The translations under genes and the position numbers were made by a program. The notes beneath the pieces are model-generated. The model saw only the letters and a list, made by a program, of their open reading frames with translations. It was not told the DNA's origin and made no database searches. Below, in pieces: positions 1 to 11,167 of a DNA stretch of 64,000 bases (the first letter of the stretch is position 1; every line of letters starts with the position of its first letter). Source of the DNA: Hyposmocoma kahamanoa (lineage: Eukaryota > Arthropoda > Insecta > Lepidoptera > Cosmopterigidae); assembly GCF_003589595.1 (NCBI RefSeq), contig NW_020653715.1, positions 2,450,825 to 2,514,824 on the forward strand. The letters run 5' to 3'.

Positions 1-254
1 ATATATATGTAGTCTAATCAGGATCTACCAATATTCAAAAACAAAAAAGACAAGTCCTCAAATTGAAGGCGAATGCAGTCTCATGCAATGAAGCATGATC
101 GGGCAGTCAAGCCTACCAGCCACAACGCAAAGAAGTCATTTGAGCTGCCACGGATACGGCTTATCAACAAGGCAGCTCGTTTTCTAAGTATGAAAGCCAT
201 CCGTGTGAGCTTCTATGAACACGCCTGATGTGCTACAGTACACCAACACTCTAA

Positions 255-419
255 GGGTCGTATTCTAGAACTCTACTCAATGTTCAAGTCGCGATTGCAC
301 TGGAAACACAAGCACTGGAAATACGACCCTAATGGCAGGGACTTGAGTATGATTTCGAGTGCTTTAAACCATACTCAAATCCTAACTCGAGCATTGAGTA
401 GAGTTCTGGAATACGACCC
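255..419. mobile_element. M2 foldback MITE, PIF/Harbinger-like, copy 1
   Basis: Near-palindromic 165-bp element. Ends are inverted copies of gggtcgtattctagaactc and it is flanked on both sides by TAA (252-254 and 420-422), a duplicated TWA target as made by PIF/Harbinger transposases. It has no coding capacity. Other copies at 41991-42165 and 58922-59087. Confidence 0.75.
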
Positions 420-429
420 TAAATGCGTT

Positions 430-680
430 GTTGCACTGAATGCTAATGTCAGCATTACTGTGTTTCGATCTTGAAGGGTAAGGGTGCTGGTGAAATTACA
501 GGCACATGGGATTTGTCAACTTATGTCTCAGGGTGACGGGCGCAATGGCAGTGCCCCTCAGATCTTTGCGATTTGAAGGTCTGAGTGGCACTGCAACTTT
601 TATGGACTGACATGTAGCTACAGGTCAGTCCATAAACGTTGCCATCCATCAGGCGCAGGACTTGTTGAAAAGTTCATGAG
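430..680 (+). mobile_element. Family A retroposon, copy 1
   Basis: Matches the family core: 'gaagggtaagggtgctggtgaa' then the 'cacatgggatttgtcaactt' and 'cagtgcccctcagatctttg' blocks, ending near the 'caggcgca' segment. The 5' third is missing or degenerate. It begins directly after the M2 element. Confidence 0.75.
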
Positions 681-741
681 GTATCTATCACCTTAAGGAC
701 TTTTTCCGAGCATGCGAATGCAGTCGTAGCTGCTGGCTTGT

Positions 742-840
742 CAACCATTGACGTTTAAGCGATAGGTCATATTTTTATTATAAACAAAAGATTTTTACAA
801 TCTCCGCTTGCAAACAGAACTATTTTCGCCTGGGAAAACA
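742..840 (+). repeat. Dispersed repeat pair (with 31133-31232)
   Basis: About 100 bp sharing 'gcgtttaag..' , 'atttttattataaacaaaag' and 'tccgcttgcaaa.a.aact' with 31133-31232 in the same orientation. Class unknown. The DNA from 841 to 1340 holds nothing else I recognise. Confidence 0.55.
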
Positions 841-1340
841 AATAGCGTATTCATAAATGTGACACAATTCTATCTTTATTTTTCATACTTTATTTTATTT
901 AAATATATTTTGTCATTTAATTCCAATTTCACTTTTTGTATTTCATCACTTTATGTTAGAAGGTGCTATGTAGCACTCTATTTTTTTTCAACGTTAAAAC
1001 AAGTTATAATGAACAAGTAAATCCATACAAGAGTCGTAATAACTCCTATTGTTAATAGTTGTACAATGAGAAGGGAATCCCGATCCAAATCTTTGAAGGT
1101 TTTGACGTAAGCATCCCAGTGATGCGCACCCTGAAGGAAATGATCCTTTGAGGGTCAAAACTAACTCGATGACTCTGACGCACTGTTTTGAATACCTCTA
1201 TGAAATACTGAGATCTGATCCGGATTGGTGGACGGACTTAGGTATGCCTTTGTTATTGCCCCTTTTTTAATAAGTTATTATCAGATAGGAAAATATTCTC
1301 TCTGTACTCTTACTACAGGAAATAGCCTAATTTGAAACCA

Positions 1341-1425
1341 GGTAATCGGGTATATTTGTTTTTCAAACAAACCAACGTTTCGCGTCCTTTACAGCAGTTC
1401 CATTGTCACGTCTGACTGCGATAAT
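1341..1425 (+). mobile_element. M4 element, partial
   Basis: Holds the M4 interior: 'gggtatatttgtttttcaaa' , 'caaaccaacgtttcgcgtcc' and the 'ccattgtcac' segment. Ends are missing. Confidence 0.6.
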
Positions 1426-1429
1426 GGAT

Positions 1430-1690
1430 TTGTACATTTATTTATTTATTTGATAATAGACGCAACTTTAGCTGGTGTATGTACATCACACGGTGTTAAA
1501 ATTTATATCGCTTTTTTAGCACTAATTCACTCTTTCGTAACCAGTAGTCGGGCTTGTTTTTGAAGGCATTAACAGTGACACCAGAAACAACATCTTCCGG
1601 TAGCATGTTCCAATTATGCACCACTCTGTTGCTTAAAAAATTGTGTGCAGCCTGCTGCACCTGCTGCTTCCAAAACTCCTGAGTTTTGGA
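1430..1690 (-). mobile_element. LINE 3' end, CR1/Jockey-like C-terminus
   Basis: The minus strand encodes a typical non-LTR C-terminal block, FLSNRVVHNWNMLPEDVVSG followed by VNAFKNK and D.W, ending in a stop at 1496. The tail beyond is (tttat)n on the plus strand, a LINE-like A-rich end. Only the last 60 or so codons remain. Confidence 0.7.
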
Positions 1691-2280
1691 AAGTGCGCGA
1701 ACTAATTTGAGATGCTAAATTTATTATATAGATTTATGGATATTTTATTTCTGTGTTGGTAACGTATGGTGAACGAATGATTTAGGGGGTTACACCTATA
1801 CACGCCTGTTTATTTTTTACTAATCACTATACCAAGAGTCTATTCTTTTTTTATTAATTTCGCTGTATCCGGCCAAACATTAGACCACAAAAAGTAGAGA
1901 TTTGTCATTTATAAGTTCGGACGCTGTACATTTAATAGTTAATTTTTATTGCTTTTATTTTATTCCCAGACCTTAGTACTTTCAGAAGATTTACATGCTT
2001 TGAAGCGAAATTATCATAACGTCATGGCTTTAGAGGTTGCACGAATAAACATGGGTGATATTAAGACATTGGCAAACTATCAGTGTAGAAGTTGTTACTA
2101 TATTTGGCCTGACGAAATAAGGTCCATCCATCCCTGGTAACTCATCAGGCAAATGGGCCTTATATCACTTTTTTATTAAATATTAACTCTCGTTTGTTTG
2201 AAATCACAAATTAGAAAGTTGAAATAGTACAGCGCCAACAACTGACCAGTGTGTACGTCTCCGTAATTCCAAAAATATTC
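1691..2280. other. Unassigned AT-rich interval
   Basis: No gene, RNA or repeat recognised. Short open frames here lack codon character. Confidence 0.5.
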
Positions 2281-2289
2281 TGTATTTAT

Positions 2290-2548
2290 TGTAATTAAGA
2301 TAATAATCTCTTACAATGGGCGGCTGTTCCATTCGGTGTTGTGGGAGAAAAAAGCAAAACATCTAATTACAAAACAAACGGAATCACATTTTCGTCCATA
2401 AAGCAAAGCTCAAGTTAAACTGGTCAATTTGAAGTTTCGAATTCGGGCTAGGTAATCGGAGCGCAGTTGTCACCGTATTGATTTGGCAGAATTATTTTCA
2501 AACAAATTAAATGACATTTCGTCTCTATTTCTGGTTATATACTCGATG
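2290..2548 (+). mobile_element. M5 hAT-like element, partial copy
   Basis: Reverse-complement match to 6201-6500, sharing 'cgaattcgggct', 'cggagcgcagttgtcaccgta' (in part), 'caaacaaatta' and the terminus 'ttctggttatatactcgatg' at 2529-2548. The opposite end is not identifiable. Confidence 0.65.
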
Positions 2549-3560
2549 GGCCTGAGAAACAGTCCCATAATATCGTGTGTTTCAATGTCAATTCGTACAA
2601 ACAGGTAACTAAACGTGTGACCTGTTTATTGTTAAATTCTGTTTGGTTTCTGTTCAGCCAGTTCTATAAGTATTGCTTTGTGATCAACAAAACTGATAGA
2701 CCAAGTTGTCCGTGATATACCGATTTCCACATACTATAAAAGCATTTTTCATCACGCTTGCTCGTAAACAGAATGATTGCATCTTGGCTAACTTGACTAC
2801 AATGCCCCAAAAAAACCCTCGCGCCTTTTTACTTTCCATTATAGCCTTAGTCGGTAGGGAGTTTTTTTTAGTTTTTTTTTTTAAATGTTATCTAAACAGA
2901 AATTTAATTTCAATACAGTCATATACAATATTACTTATTGACTGTATTATCTATGGAAGGATTAAAAAAAAACATCATTTACCAAATCCATAATTGTTGT
3001 GTTGTGAACCATATTTATATTGTATTTATTTCCTCGCAAATGCTATGAAAAACATTGTATCTATCACGAACGGCACAAAAATACAAAACTCGAGTTACTA
3101 AACCCTTTGGCTTCGGGCTTCTAATAGTAATTTCATTGGTAATTTGTTATTTACCGTCCACAATGTACTATTTGCAAAACAACAGTTTAAATTATTTCCA
3201 ATTAACAACTCGTTATAGAATTATGTCTTACACTGAGTACATCCCTGCAACATACGTCTGCTAGTGGAAGTGGGGCGGAACGTAGCCGGTCAATTAGGCG
3301 GATCGCTTTGATGTAGATAGTTGCGGATGCGGTGACGTGGGTCTTTGACTCCGGCCCTGTGTAGTCACTAGGTCAGATCGGGAGAGGTTCACGCTCAGTC
3401 TGGCGCGTATCGCGATTTGCTTCCCGTTTTGATATGAGCCTTGTTCTTGATATTCGTGTCAAATTGGTTTTTAGATATCGTTTTTACTATTAACTTTTAC
3501 TATTGTTATTTTTTTTACTTCTATAACTTTTATTGTTTAATTCTTTGGACTGTAATTATT
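2549..3560. repeat. Mostly unassigned; contains dispersed repeat 2968-3085
   Basis: 2968-3085 matches 22900-23035 through 'tcgcaaatg.tatgaaaaaca' and 'gttgtgttgt', a repeat of unknown class. 3260-3460 is more GC-rich than its surroundings but has no readable gene. Nothing else recognised. Confidence 0.45.
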
Positions 3561-3857
3561 ATTTAGTAGCAGTAGACCTCCTTGTGAAAGAGTTCGTCCA
3601 GGGAAGTACTACCACCTTACCTAATTCTGGCGCCAAGCAGTATTGTTAACATTACTGGGTTCCGGTTTTGAAGGGTTAAGGGTGCTGGTGAAATGACAGG
3701 CACATGGGACTTGTCAACTTATGTCTGTGGCAGTGCCCTTAAGATCTTTGCGATTTAAAGCCCTGAACGGCACCGCAACTGTTATGAACAGGCGTGTCGC
3801 CTACCACCAGGCGCGTGATTTTGTCGTCCCGTTACTTGGAATCATAAAAATTTAAAA
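3560..3857 (+). mobile_element. Family A retroposon, near full-length copy
   Basis: Runs from 'agtagcagtagacctccttg' through 'gtccagggaagtactaccac' to the 3' block 'caggcgcgtgattttgtcgt' and an A-rich tail. About 298 bp, close to the longest copies seen, although a short piece after 'cttatgtct' is deleted. Confidence 0.8.
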
Positions 3858-5300
3858 AAGAATCTTTACTCAATTGGGCACATCTAGGATCCTGACATTT
3901 TTCTTTTGCGACTGTCTCCTCATAAATGTGCCAAACAGGCATCAGGGTTTTAAACAGAAATTTATCGACTACCAAAAGTCATCAAGTGCCCTACAAATTG
4001 TGTCAAGTCAACAGCGTTAACTTTGTCTGTTCGCCCTCGAATTTTTTTATACGAACATTATTCTCCCCTCTCACCTTAATGAGGGTGTGCCGTGCCCCCC
4101 TCTTCCTCCGATTTTATAACTGCCGATAGCGCAGCTACATTGAATAATTGTCGTAATTTAGACTGCTTGTTACGCAAAAACACGATACCAAGGGCTTTAT
4201 TACGAAATACCATAGCATAGCAACTAATGATAAACCTTCATCTATTTGTGTCACGTCAATTCGAAGTGATTTATTTTCGGCAGTACAGCATCATCGTCAA
4301 CCTATTTTACATCGCATTTCTTGACAAGGTTCTCCACTGAGGGATTAGGTTTAGAGAGCCCTGTCACAATGCGGTTAACGGTACTTCACACCAGTGGCGA
4401 GGCGTCGATATAACTCGATTCCCACCGGTTTGCCTACATTTTTCCACGTATTTCCAAAAGTGTGTACTAGACAGCGTGCCAACCTCACCTCTTAAAAAAC
4501 TTACATTCAAAATATTCAATAATAAACGCGTAGTAACCTGTCCCGATGGATCTCAGCCAATAACAGCGTGCGGCGCGAGCCAAGCCAGGTCTCCAGTTTC
4601 TATTTTATAAGAATGTAAGACCGATTTGTTTTAATGTAAGAAAGAAAACTTTCTTAAGAAAAAAAATACTATAATAACAATTTAACCGAATGGTTAATTT
4701 ATATTTTGTTAACCTTAACGATTACTTATATTACAAATTTTTCCAATCCTTGTCAACGGCATTCATCTCCATAGAAGTGGAGAACTCCGCCATTTCAAAC
4801 TTGCTTTGAAATTTATTAAGATCAATTAAATTTATTTAATTTAAATTTATTTTTTACTTTAACAGATTGCCAGCATTTCTTCCAATAATACAACCCGAAC
4901 TAAAATGACTGTTGTAAAAGGTACAGACGCATGCAGCCACAAAGTATTTTATATAAAATAACAATCATTTGCAAATTCTAAAAATATTGCAATATTTGTT
5001 CAACATCAAATCAACAAAACTCTTACTGAATGGTTAAATTTAAGGTTAAATAATGGTTAATATTAAGGTTTATGCGAAACATGCGTTCAGATTTTTACCA
5101 TAGAGCGATAATGTAATGAAAAAGCACGTGGGCATAATTTAGGACATTACGGTGATCTTTGACTGCATGTCATGACACTGGTTACGAGCAGGTGTGATAA
5201 AAATTTGATTACGGCATTAGAAATCTTGAAGAGCTATTATTCCAAAAGCACATATTTCATCACCACGACCTCGGCCCTTAACTTTAACGATATCATTTAT
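3858..5300. other. Unassigned interval
   Basis: AT-rich sequence with no gene or repeat family I recognise; several alternating T/A runs near 4670-4860. Confidence 0.5.
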
Positions 5301-5319
5301 CCATCTCTCTTCAAGACGT

Positions 5320-5505
5320 TTTCTTGGCCGTCTATAATAGTTGCAGTGCCATTCAGAGCTTCAAATGTGAGGGGCACTTTTACTGCGCCCGCCACTCTGA
5401 GACGTAAGTTGACAAATCCCAAGTGCCTGTAATTGCACCAGCAGCCTTCAAAACCGGAACGCAGTAATTCTCACATTACGGCAGACATAAATAAGGTGGT
5501 AGTCA
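5320..5505 (-). mobile_element. Family A retroposon, internal fragment
   Basis: Minus-oriented match: 'tagttgcagtgccattcaga', 'gagacgtaagttgacaaatc' and 'aaaaccggaacgcagtaatt'. The 3' tail is missing. Confidence 0.75.
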
Positions 5506-5830
5506 AGTTGCTGATTCTTACAGCGATAGCAATAACATCTACCTCGATAGCATCTGTTTAAACACGTAACATCGCCCTCATAACTCGAGTACACGTCAAA
5601 TGAGACATATCTCGTTGCTAATGATACCATGCGATTTTTAGCGAGCGCTCGTATCTACTTGTACTACTAATAAGCGACGTGTACGTTTTAATAAAGCACG
5701 ATGTTACCGTTAAATCATCTGTCGAGATGACGTTGTTTACTTTGTTATTCGTTTTCTTTACCAGTGTCATTGCTTAATAATGAGCGAATGTATTTGAAAT
5801 ACAGTCCTTTCTAGTCATTCTTCTGTTTTA

Positions 5831-6040
5831 TATATTACTAGCTGGCGCCCGCGACTTCGCCTACGTAGGAAAAGTACTTCGAATAGCCTACTGCACTATA
5901 ATAATTTTTATAGTTTTGTTGGTTTTTCACACAAGCTTTCGTCCGCTATTTCACCCCCATTAATATTAATTTTTGTGACAAAGAGAAGGCTATGTCACTG
6001 TCCTATACTTCGTTTTCGGATTAGAAAAAACAGTACCGAT
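5831..6040 (+). mobile_element. Dispersed retroposon fragment ('actagctggcgcccgcgact')
   Basis: Begins tatattactagctggcgccc and has the 'cgacttcgcc.acgt.gg' block and a 'tatttcacccccatta' block that I know as an abundant insect repeat. Class not certain. Confidence 0.5.
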
Positions 6041-6045
6041 AAAAC

Positions 6046-6200
6046 TCCTTGTGTAGTAAAGCTATTACTAAGGACAAACATCCAGGGAAGTATTGCCACC
6101 TTACCTATTTCTGCCGCCAAACAATAATGGAAGCATTACTGTGTTTCGGTTTTAAAAGATAAGTTGATGAAATTACAGGTACATGAGACTTGTCTAGGAC
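6046..6200 (+). mobile_element. Family A retroposon, 5' part, split by M5
   Basis: Carries 'tccagggaagtattgccacc' to 'tacatgagacttgtctagga' and is interrupted at 6200 by the M5 element. It resumes at 6788. Confidence 0.75.
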
Positions 6201-6779
6201 CATCGAGTATATAACCAGAAATAGAGACGAAATGTCTTTTAATTTGTTTGAAAACTATTCTGCCATATCATTACGGTGACAACTGCGCTCCGATTGGCCA
6301 GCCCGAATTCGAAACAATTGACGGGTGTCGTCAATTGTTTCACTTCAAATCGTCCAGTTCACTTGAGTTTGGCTGTAATGGACGAAAATTGCATGTTTAA
6401 TATTTAATAACCGATGCAATTTGATACAGTTCTGTAATGTTTTGCTGTTACTCTCCATACCAGTGAATGGAACAGCACGCCATTGTTAGATATATTATCT
6501 TTATTACAATAAATTTTTATAATGTACAGAGACATACACACAGGTCAGGTACTTGGTGCAACGAGCCGGTGTCCACAACTCGACGACAAAGCGCCTATTT
6601 TGCGTGTGGTGGGTGCAAGGTCCTACTCGTGCCACCTAAGCGCCTCCAGGAATCTCAGCAACCTCCTCGATTTGCTGAAGATTTCGGGGAGCGACCTCAG
6701 GTCAGGTATTTATAAGTGGGTCTATCACTAGAAATGTATGGCCCTTACTTCGTCTCTATTTCTAGTTATATACTTGATG
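6201..6779. mobile_element. M5 hAT-like non-autonomous element
   Basis: Terminal inverted repeats are catcgagtatataaccagaa at 6201 and its inverse ending cttgatg at 6779. The flanks tctaggac (6193-6200) and tctgggac (6780-6787) form an imperfect 8-bp target duplication, as made by hAT transposases. The element carries an embedded LINE 3' end and no transposase. A partial copy is at 2290-2548. Confidence 0.7.
6540..6715 (-). mobile_element. LINE 3' end inside M5
   Basis: Minus-strand match to the 3' end of the RNase H-bearing LINE at 33095-33827: shared segments include 'gcgcctattttgcgtgtg', 'gtgcaacgagc' and 'tcctactcgtgccacc'. It encodes the same RLLRFLEELG-like C-terminus, degraded. Confidence 0.65.
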
Positions 6780-6787
6780 TCTGGGAC

Positions 6788-6885
6788 ATACCAGGCTTAG
6801 TAACAGTGTCCCTCGGATCTTTGCGATTTAAAGCTTTCAATGACACTGCGACACTGCTATGGACAAGCGTGTCGCTTAACTTACT
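6788..6885 (+). mobile_element. Family A retroposon, 3' part, split by M5
   Basis: Continues the copy interrupted at 6200: 'tcggatctttgcgatttaaa' and 'gctatggacaagcgtgtcgc'. The far 3' tail is absent. Confidence 0.7.
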
Positions 6886-6989
6886 ACAAAAATAATATGT
6901 AGTATTGCTTTCGTAAAATTTAATTGTTTTATATTAATTATTATAGAAGAAATCACTATAGTACATTAAACCAAAGTATAAAAGTATAC

Positions 6990-8170
6990 TTTAAGGGGTG
7001 TACTTACTCTAAGTTTGAGAGTCTTAGTAACAAAAAGATCACCTAAAGCGCTCTCACAATGTAGATAATATCGTATAGGTTGCTTTAGTAAAATCTGATA
7101 TTTTTATATTAAGTGGCCCGTATGTAGTGGTCCAGAATTCTTTTTTTTTTTTAAGTAGAATAACATCGTGACGATTTTCAATATTAATTTCACGAAAATT
7201 AATATTTTAGGAGACATCTTTTATTTTGTATGTTTTGACAATTTTCTACTCTTGGCACCAATTTAAGTTTTAAAACTATTCCACTAAATCAAATGAAACT
7301 TGATATAAAATTTATTGTGGCTATATAGGTAGCACGCAATTAGCCATTTTCGTGTTTATCATTAGATGCCGTCATTGTTTTCGACTTTTCGGTGATATTT
7401 TATTCGTCCACAAATTCAACAGTTAGGTATTTTCATTGTAGCAACACGTAGGTGGCATTAATAAAATACTTATTTAATTTTTACATTTTCGTTTGACGTT
7501 GCATTTTTCAAATTTTTTAATTTTATTTTTACTCTTGTTTCAACTATCGAATGTTTATGTAGATAGTGTAAGCTATACATTGCTACAATTGATGCATTTC
7601 AAATATAATTTAATATATGTACTATTAATGATTACGATTTGATTTAAGAATTTTATTTTTTTAATTCTTAGTTTTACCTACTATATTTTATGGTTCCAAA
7701 TTCCCCTAATACAATTAATATGTAAATTAGTAAATTTATAAACAATTACAAAAATCAGGTATTTCAGGAATGTCTTTGTAAGAATAAGTATTTTAATAAT
7801 TTCCTTTTAAGAATAAATAATAACTCTTTGTACGAATAAGTCCTAAGTAAAATAGAGTTCTTCTCGAATAAGGCATTTTCAGAATGAGGCCTACCACGAT
7901 TACTTAATTATGATTAATCATATGTCAACTAATCCATTTTTTTGTACTCTTTTCTGAAACTTTCAACATTTGGGAAAAAGTAGGTCACATCAGACGCTCT
8001 ATAATAACGTATGTCATATCGTAAGGAATGATTTAGTTAAAACTGTATCGTTTCATATATGGTAAGGGTATATGTACCCTTATTAAAGATTGAGGGAATA
8101 CCTAAAGGGAAATAGTAACTCAGAGTTTGGGAATGATAGGCAACGAGGTCACATCGGATCCTCGTATAAC
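6990..8170 (+). repeat. Cluster of degenerate repeat units
   Basis: The motif 'actcta.agtttgagagt....ggtcac....cgctct.a.aacgta.gt.atatcgta.agg' occurs at about 6993-7081, in part at 7983-8025, and at 8060-8165, with another at 8755-8850. Between the units the DNA is AT-rich with nothing recognised. It is probably a decayed element family. Confidence 0.45.
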
Positions 8171-8217
8171 GTATTATATGGAATCCTTAAGTTGTAGTCA
8201 ATGCGTTTCGAAACTTC

Positions 8218-8443
8218 ACAGCAGTAGAGGTCCTTAAGAAAGAGTTCGTCCAGGGAAATACTCCCACCATACATATTTCTGCTGCCCAGCAGTAGTGCTC
8301 GCATTACTGCGTTCCGGTTTTGAAGGGTATGGGTGCTTCTCAGTTACATATCTCAGGGTAACGGACACTGCAGCGCCCCTCACATCTCAGCGATTTAAGA
8401 CTCTGAGTGACACTCCAACTGTTACGGATAGGCGTGTCGCGTA
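8218..8443 (+). mobile_element. Family A retroposon, 5' and middle parts
   Basis: From 'cagcagtagaggtccttaag' to 'ggataggcgtgtcgcgtac'. The 3' tail is replaced by the start of an M4 element. Confidence 0.75.
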
Positions 8444-8705
8444 CTTTAAAAACAATCGTATATACATAGGAAATGAAACTATTTTTCCGGATTTAAATCG
8501 CGTGGTGAAAAAAATAGGGTGGTTTGCATCAATATTAGACATAACTGGTTGAAGACTGTACCACCTCAGTCAACCGTGACCATGGGACCTGTAAAGAGCC
8601 CGAAACGTCGGTTTGTTTGAAAAAACAAATATACGCAATTTAAATCCGGAAAAACAGTTTCATTTCCTATGTGTAACAATCGCGAAAACCTAAGAACTCA
8701 ATCGT
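8444..8705. mobile_element. M4 TIR element, nearly complete
   Basis: Both arms carry inverted copies of 'cataggaaatgaaactattt' and 'ttccggatttaaatcgcg', about 50 bp each, around a loop with 'catgggacctgtaaag' and 'cgaaacgtcggtttgtttga'. No coding capacity. It abuts family A on the left. Confidence 0.65.
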
Positions 8706-8749
8706 GTATAGTAAAAGTACATCAAATAATAAATGAAAGTTTCAGTAGA

Positions 8750-8850
8750 AAAAGGGATATACTAACTCAAAGTTTGAGAATCTGAGAGGCAAGCAGGTCA
8801 CACCGGACGCTCTTACAACGTAGGTAATATCGTACAGGATGCCTTAGGTG
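8750..8850 (+). repeat. Degenerate repeat unit (same as 6990-8170 cluster)
   Basis: Holds 'actaactcaaagtttgagaa', 'ggtcacaccggacgctctta' and 'taatatcgtacaggatgcct'. Confidence 0.45.
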
Positions 8851-9685
8851 CTCTAGCCAATTTCCTGAAGCTCATTCTATCTAATTTTCATATTAACGAA
8901 CGCTCTGGTCCGTGAGGCGTTCATGGCATGAGTGGAATTAGAAAAAGCACGTTTTATTTTGCTAAGATAAAGGAAGGTAACGGGCGCTTTGAATGGATAG
9001 GTTTATAGTTGTTGCGATTTTTCTTTTGTAAGAAGTGGAGAAACATTTTTGCAATGAAGTTGCTATTATTGTTGCATTCAAAGGAGTTTTTATTGCAAGC
9101 CGACTAATAACAGGGTGTTAAATTTTTAAGATAATGCATTTAAAAACTAAAGCTCCGGGGCACTGCCTAGAACACCCAGACCAGAGGCCGAATATATGGC
9201 AGAATATGTGTGATAAACCTCCCCGTGACTATTTTTTAAGTCAGTTGATAAATCTAATAAAGCCTATTTGGTAATGAGCTATTGTGATACATTTTGAAAA
9301 CCAAGTACAAAGATATGATATTGCGTATATAGCTATCTTTGTCGCACTCAATTGTCACGTTGATAAAACTACTGTGCAAATGTTTTAAAATCAGCTGTGA
9401 CTTTGCAGCCATGTTTGGCACTGTGTTAATCATGTGCAGTCATTGGTCACCGGCACTCGCGATGACAAAAATGTGACGTCACGGTGCTCACCGTTTTCGC
9501 TATTGTAATAAAATTTCAAGTGGATATATTAGATTTATCGACGCCGCATACTACAGGACCAATTTCGAAAAGTTTTTTTCCAAAGTGCGAAAATCAGTGC
9601 AAAGAGCGAAATATAAATAGAAATAGGGAACCTGCTCAAATCTGCAAAGCAATTTAATGATGTGTGTAATGTTCCCAGTCTGCAT
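8851..9685. other. Unassigned interval
   Basis: No gene or known repeat seen. A short GC-richer patch near 9420-9500 has no readable frame. Confidence 0.5.
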
Positions 9686-9778
9686 TAGGCCCGCTTGGGA
9701 ACTACAGCCCAAGCTCTCCCATTGTGAGAGGCCTGTGCCCAGTATTGGCCCATTACTAAATAGGCTGACTGTTATTAT
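9686..9778 (+). mobile_element. LINE 3' UTR fragment
   Basis: Contains 'cccattgtgagaggcctgtg' and 'cccagtattggccca..actaaataggctga', the canonical end of an abundant lepidopteran non-LTR element. No coding part remains. Confidence 0.6.
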
Positions 9779-9960
9779 ATTACGACCTCCGGGGTCAAGT
9801 GGGTTTCACATCGGTTTTCGTGGTGTCGTCATTTCTGACATCCCGGGTGCAATCCCCCACCCGGTTCAATGTAGAAAACGAATTTTTCTATATTGTCTTG
9901 GATGTGGATGCGTGTGTTACCGTCGTTGTTTCCGATTTCCATAACACAAGTAGCATCCAG
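9779..9960 (+). mobile_element. Family C tRNA-derived SINE, 5' part
   Basis: Starts 'acgacctccggggtcaagtg', with box-B-like 'cccggttcaatgtag', then 'tctatattgtcttgg' and 'ttccataacacaag'. It is split at 9960 by a family A insertion and resumes at 10191. Confidence 0.75.
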
Positions 9961-10190
9961 GAAAGTACTGCCACCTTGCCTATTTCTGCCGCCAAGTAGT
10001 AATGTGAGCATTACAACGTTCCGGTTTTGAAGGGCAAGGGTGCTGGGGACTAAGGGTGCCGGGCGCAGTGGCAGTACCCCTCAGATCTTTGTGATTTAAA
10101 GCTCTTAGTAATACTACTGCTGTGGTCAGGCGTGTCGCTTACCAACAGGCGCACGACTTGTTCGTCCCGTCATTTAGTATTATAAAAAAA
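9961..10190 (+). mobile_element. Family A retroposon inserted in family C, with target duplication
   Basis: 5'-truncated copy starting 'tagcatccaggaaagtactg' and ending in an A run. It is flanked by acacaag at 9954-9960 and again at 10191-10197. Truncated 5' end, A-rich 3' end and a 7-bp duplication are the marks of target-primed reverse transcription. Confidence 0.85.
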
Positions 10191-10246
10191 ACACAAGTGC
10201 TTCTGTTACTTACTTTGGGATCAGAACAACGTATGTGATGTTGTCA
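10191..10246 (+). mobile_element. Family C SINE, 3' part
   Basis: 'acacaagtgcttctgttact', 'tttgggatcagaacaacgta' and 'tgtgatgttgtc' complete the SINE interrupted at 9960. Confidence 0.75.
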
Positions 10247-10742
10247 ATTGGGACGTAAAATAATAAATACTACACTAGTTTGTTATAATTATTAATACAA
10301 AGATCGAACACTCAGAAAAAATTCCTTCGATCCGGTCGGATTCGTACCGACGTCTTCTTGCATACCGTGCCAGACGCTATACCAACTAAGACACGGAACG
10401 AACCAACGGACCTCACGAATTTCTCTATGTGCTTGCGTCGTGTCTTTGTACTTGGTCTTTCAACGACTTTTTAGTCGTAGCGCCATCTATGAGAAATCTA
10501 TTACAGATTTATCACCCAGTTAGTACCTTTACAGCTACCAGTCCTGGCGAGAGATGTCGCTATTCACTGTATTAATCAAATTTTTATTCCTTCGATCCGG
10601 TCGGATTCGAACCGACCGGAATCTTTGTATTAATAATTATAACAAACTAGTGGAGTAATTTCACAAAAAATAATTGAATATCAATTCAATAAAAATTTAA
10701 TTAATAAATACTATTTATTTATTATTTTACGTCCGAAATTGA
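10247..10742. mobile_element. TIR element enclosing a tRNA-like segment
   Basis: Outer inverted pair 'ggacgtaaaataataaata' (10252) and its inverse near 10720-10738; inner inverted pair 'actagtttgttataattatt' (10275) and its inverse at 10628-10650. The interior has 'tccggtcggattcg' twice, inverted relative to a tRNA-like minus-strand region with 'tagttggtatagcg' (box A-like) and 'ggtacgaatcc' (box B-like). Related pieces occur at 58178, 60270-60380, 61625-61735 and 62255-62350. Confidence 0.6.
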
Positions 10743-11167
10743 TCTTTCCGTAATCCAATCCTGGACATTGTTAGCGCTCACAGTGTTAGCGTTATGTAAT
10801 TTTTACAATGTCAACAAGCTCATATCAAATTCATCGCTTTTTCGGCATCATCCAGAAGAAGAGAAACGTAAAAAAAATTGAATTGTTTACCACAAAAAAA
10901 AGTAAAAAAGCGGAACAAGGACATTATCGCGGGCATCTTTTCCATTTTCCCAAATTGCGCTCGGCCATAGACTAAATGACGTCACGTATTTAATTACGGA
11001 ACCTCAAAAGTGACGCTTTCGAATTGTAAGCTAACATTTTGTTCTACACACTGCCTGATAGAATAGTAAATGTTAACAAATAAGACAAATTAAAAAAATA
11101 GGAGTCATAATTATGACGCGCATAATTTATGGTCAATGATTGCCGCAAGTATAAAGCAAACCATCGG
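10743..11167. other. Unassigned interval
   Basis: AT-rich, nothing recognised. Confidence 0.5.
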
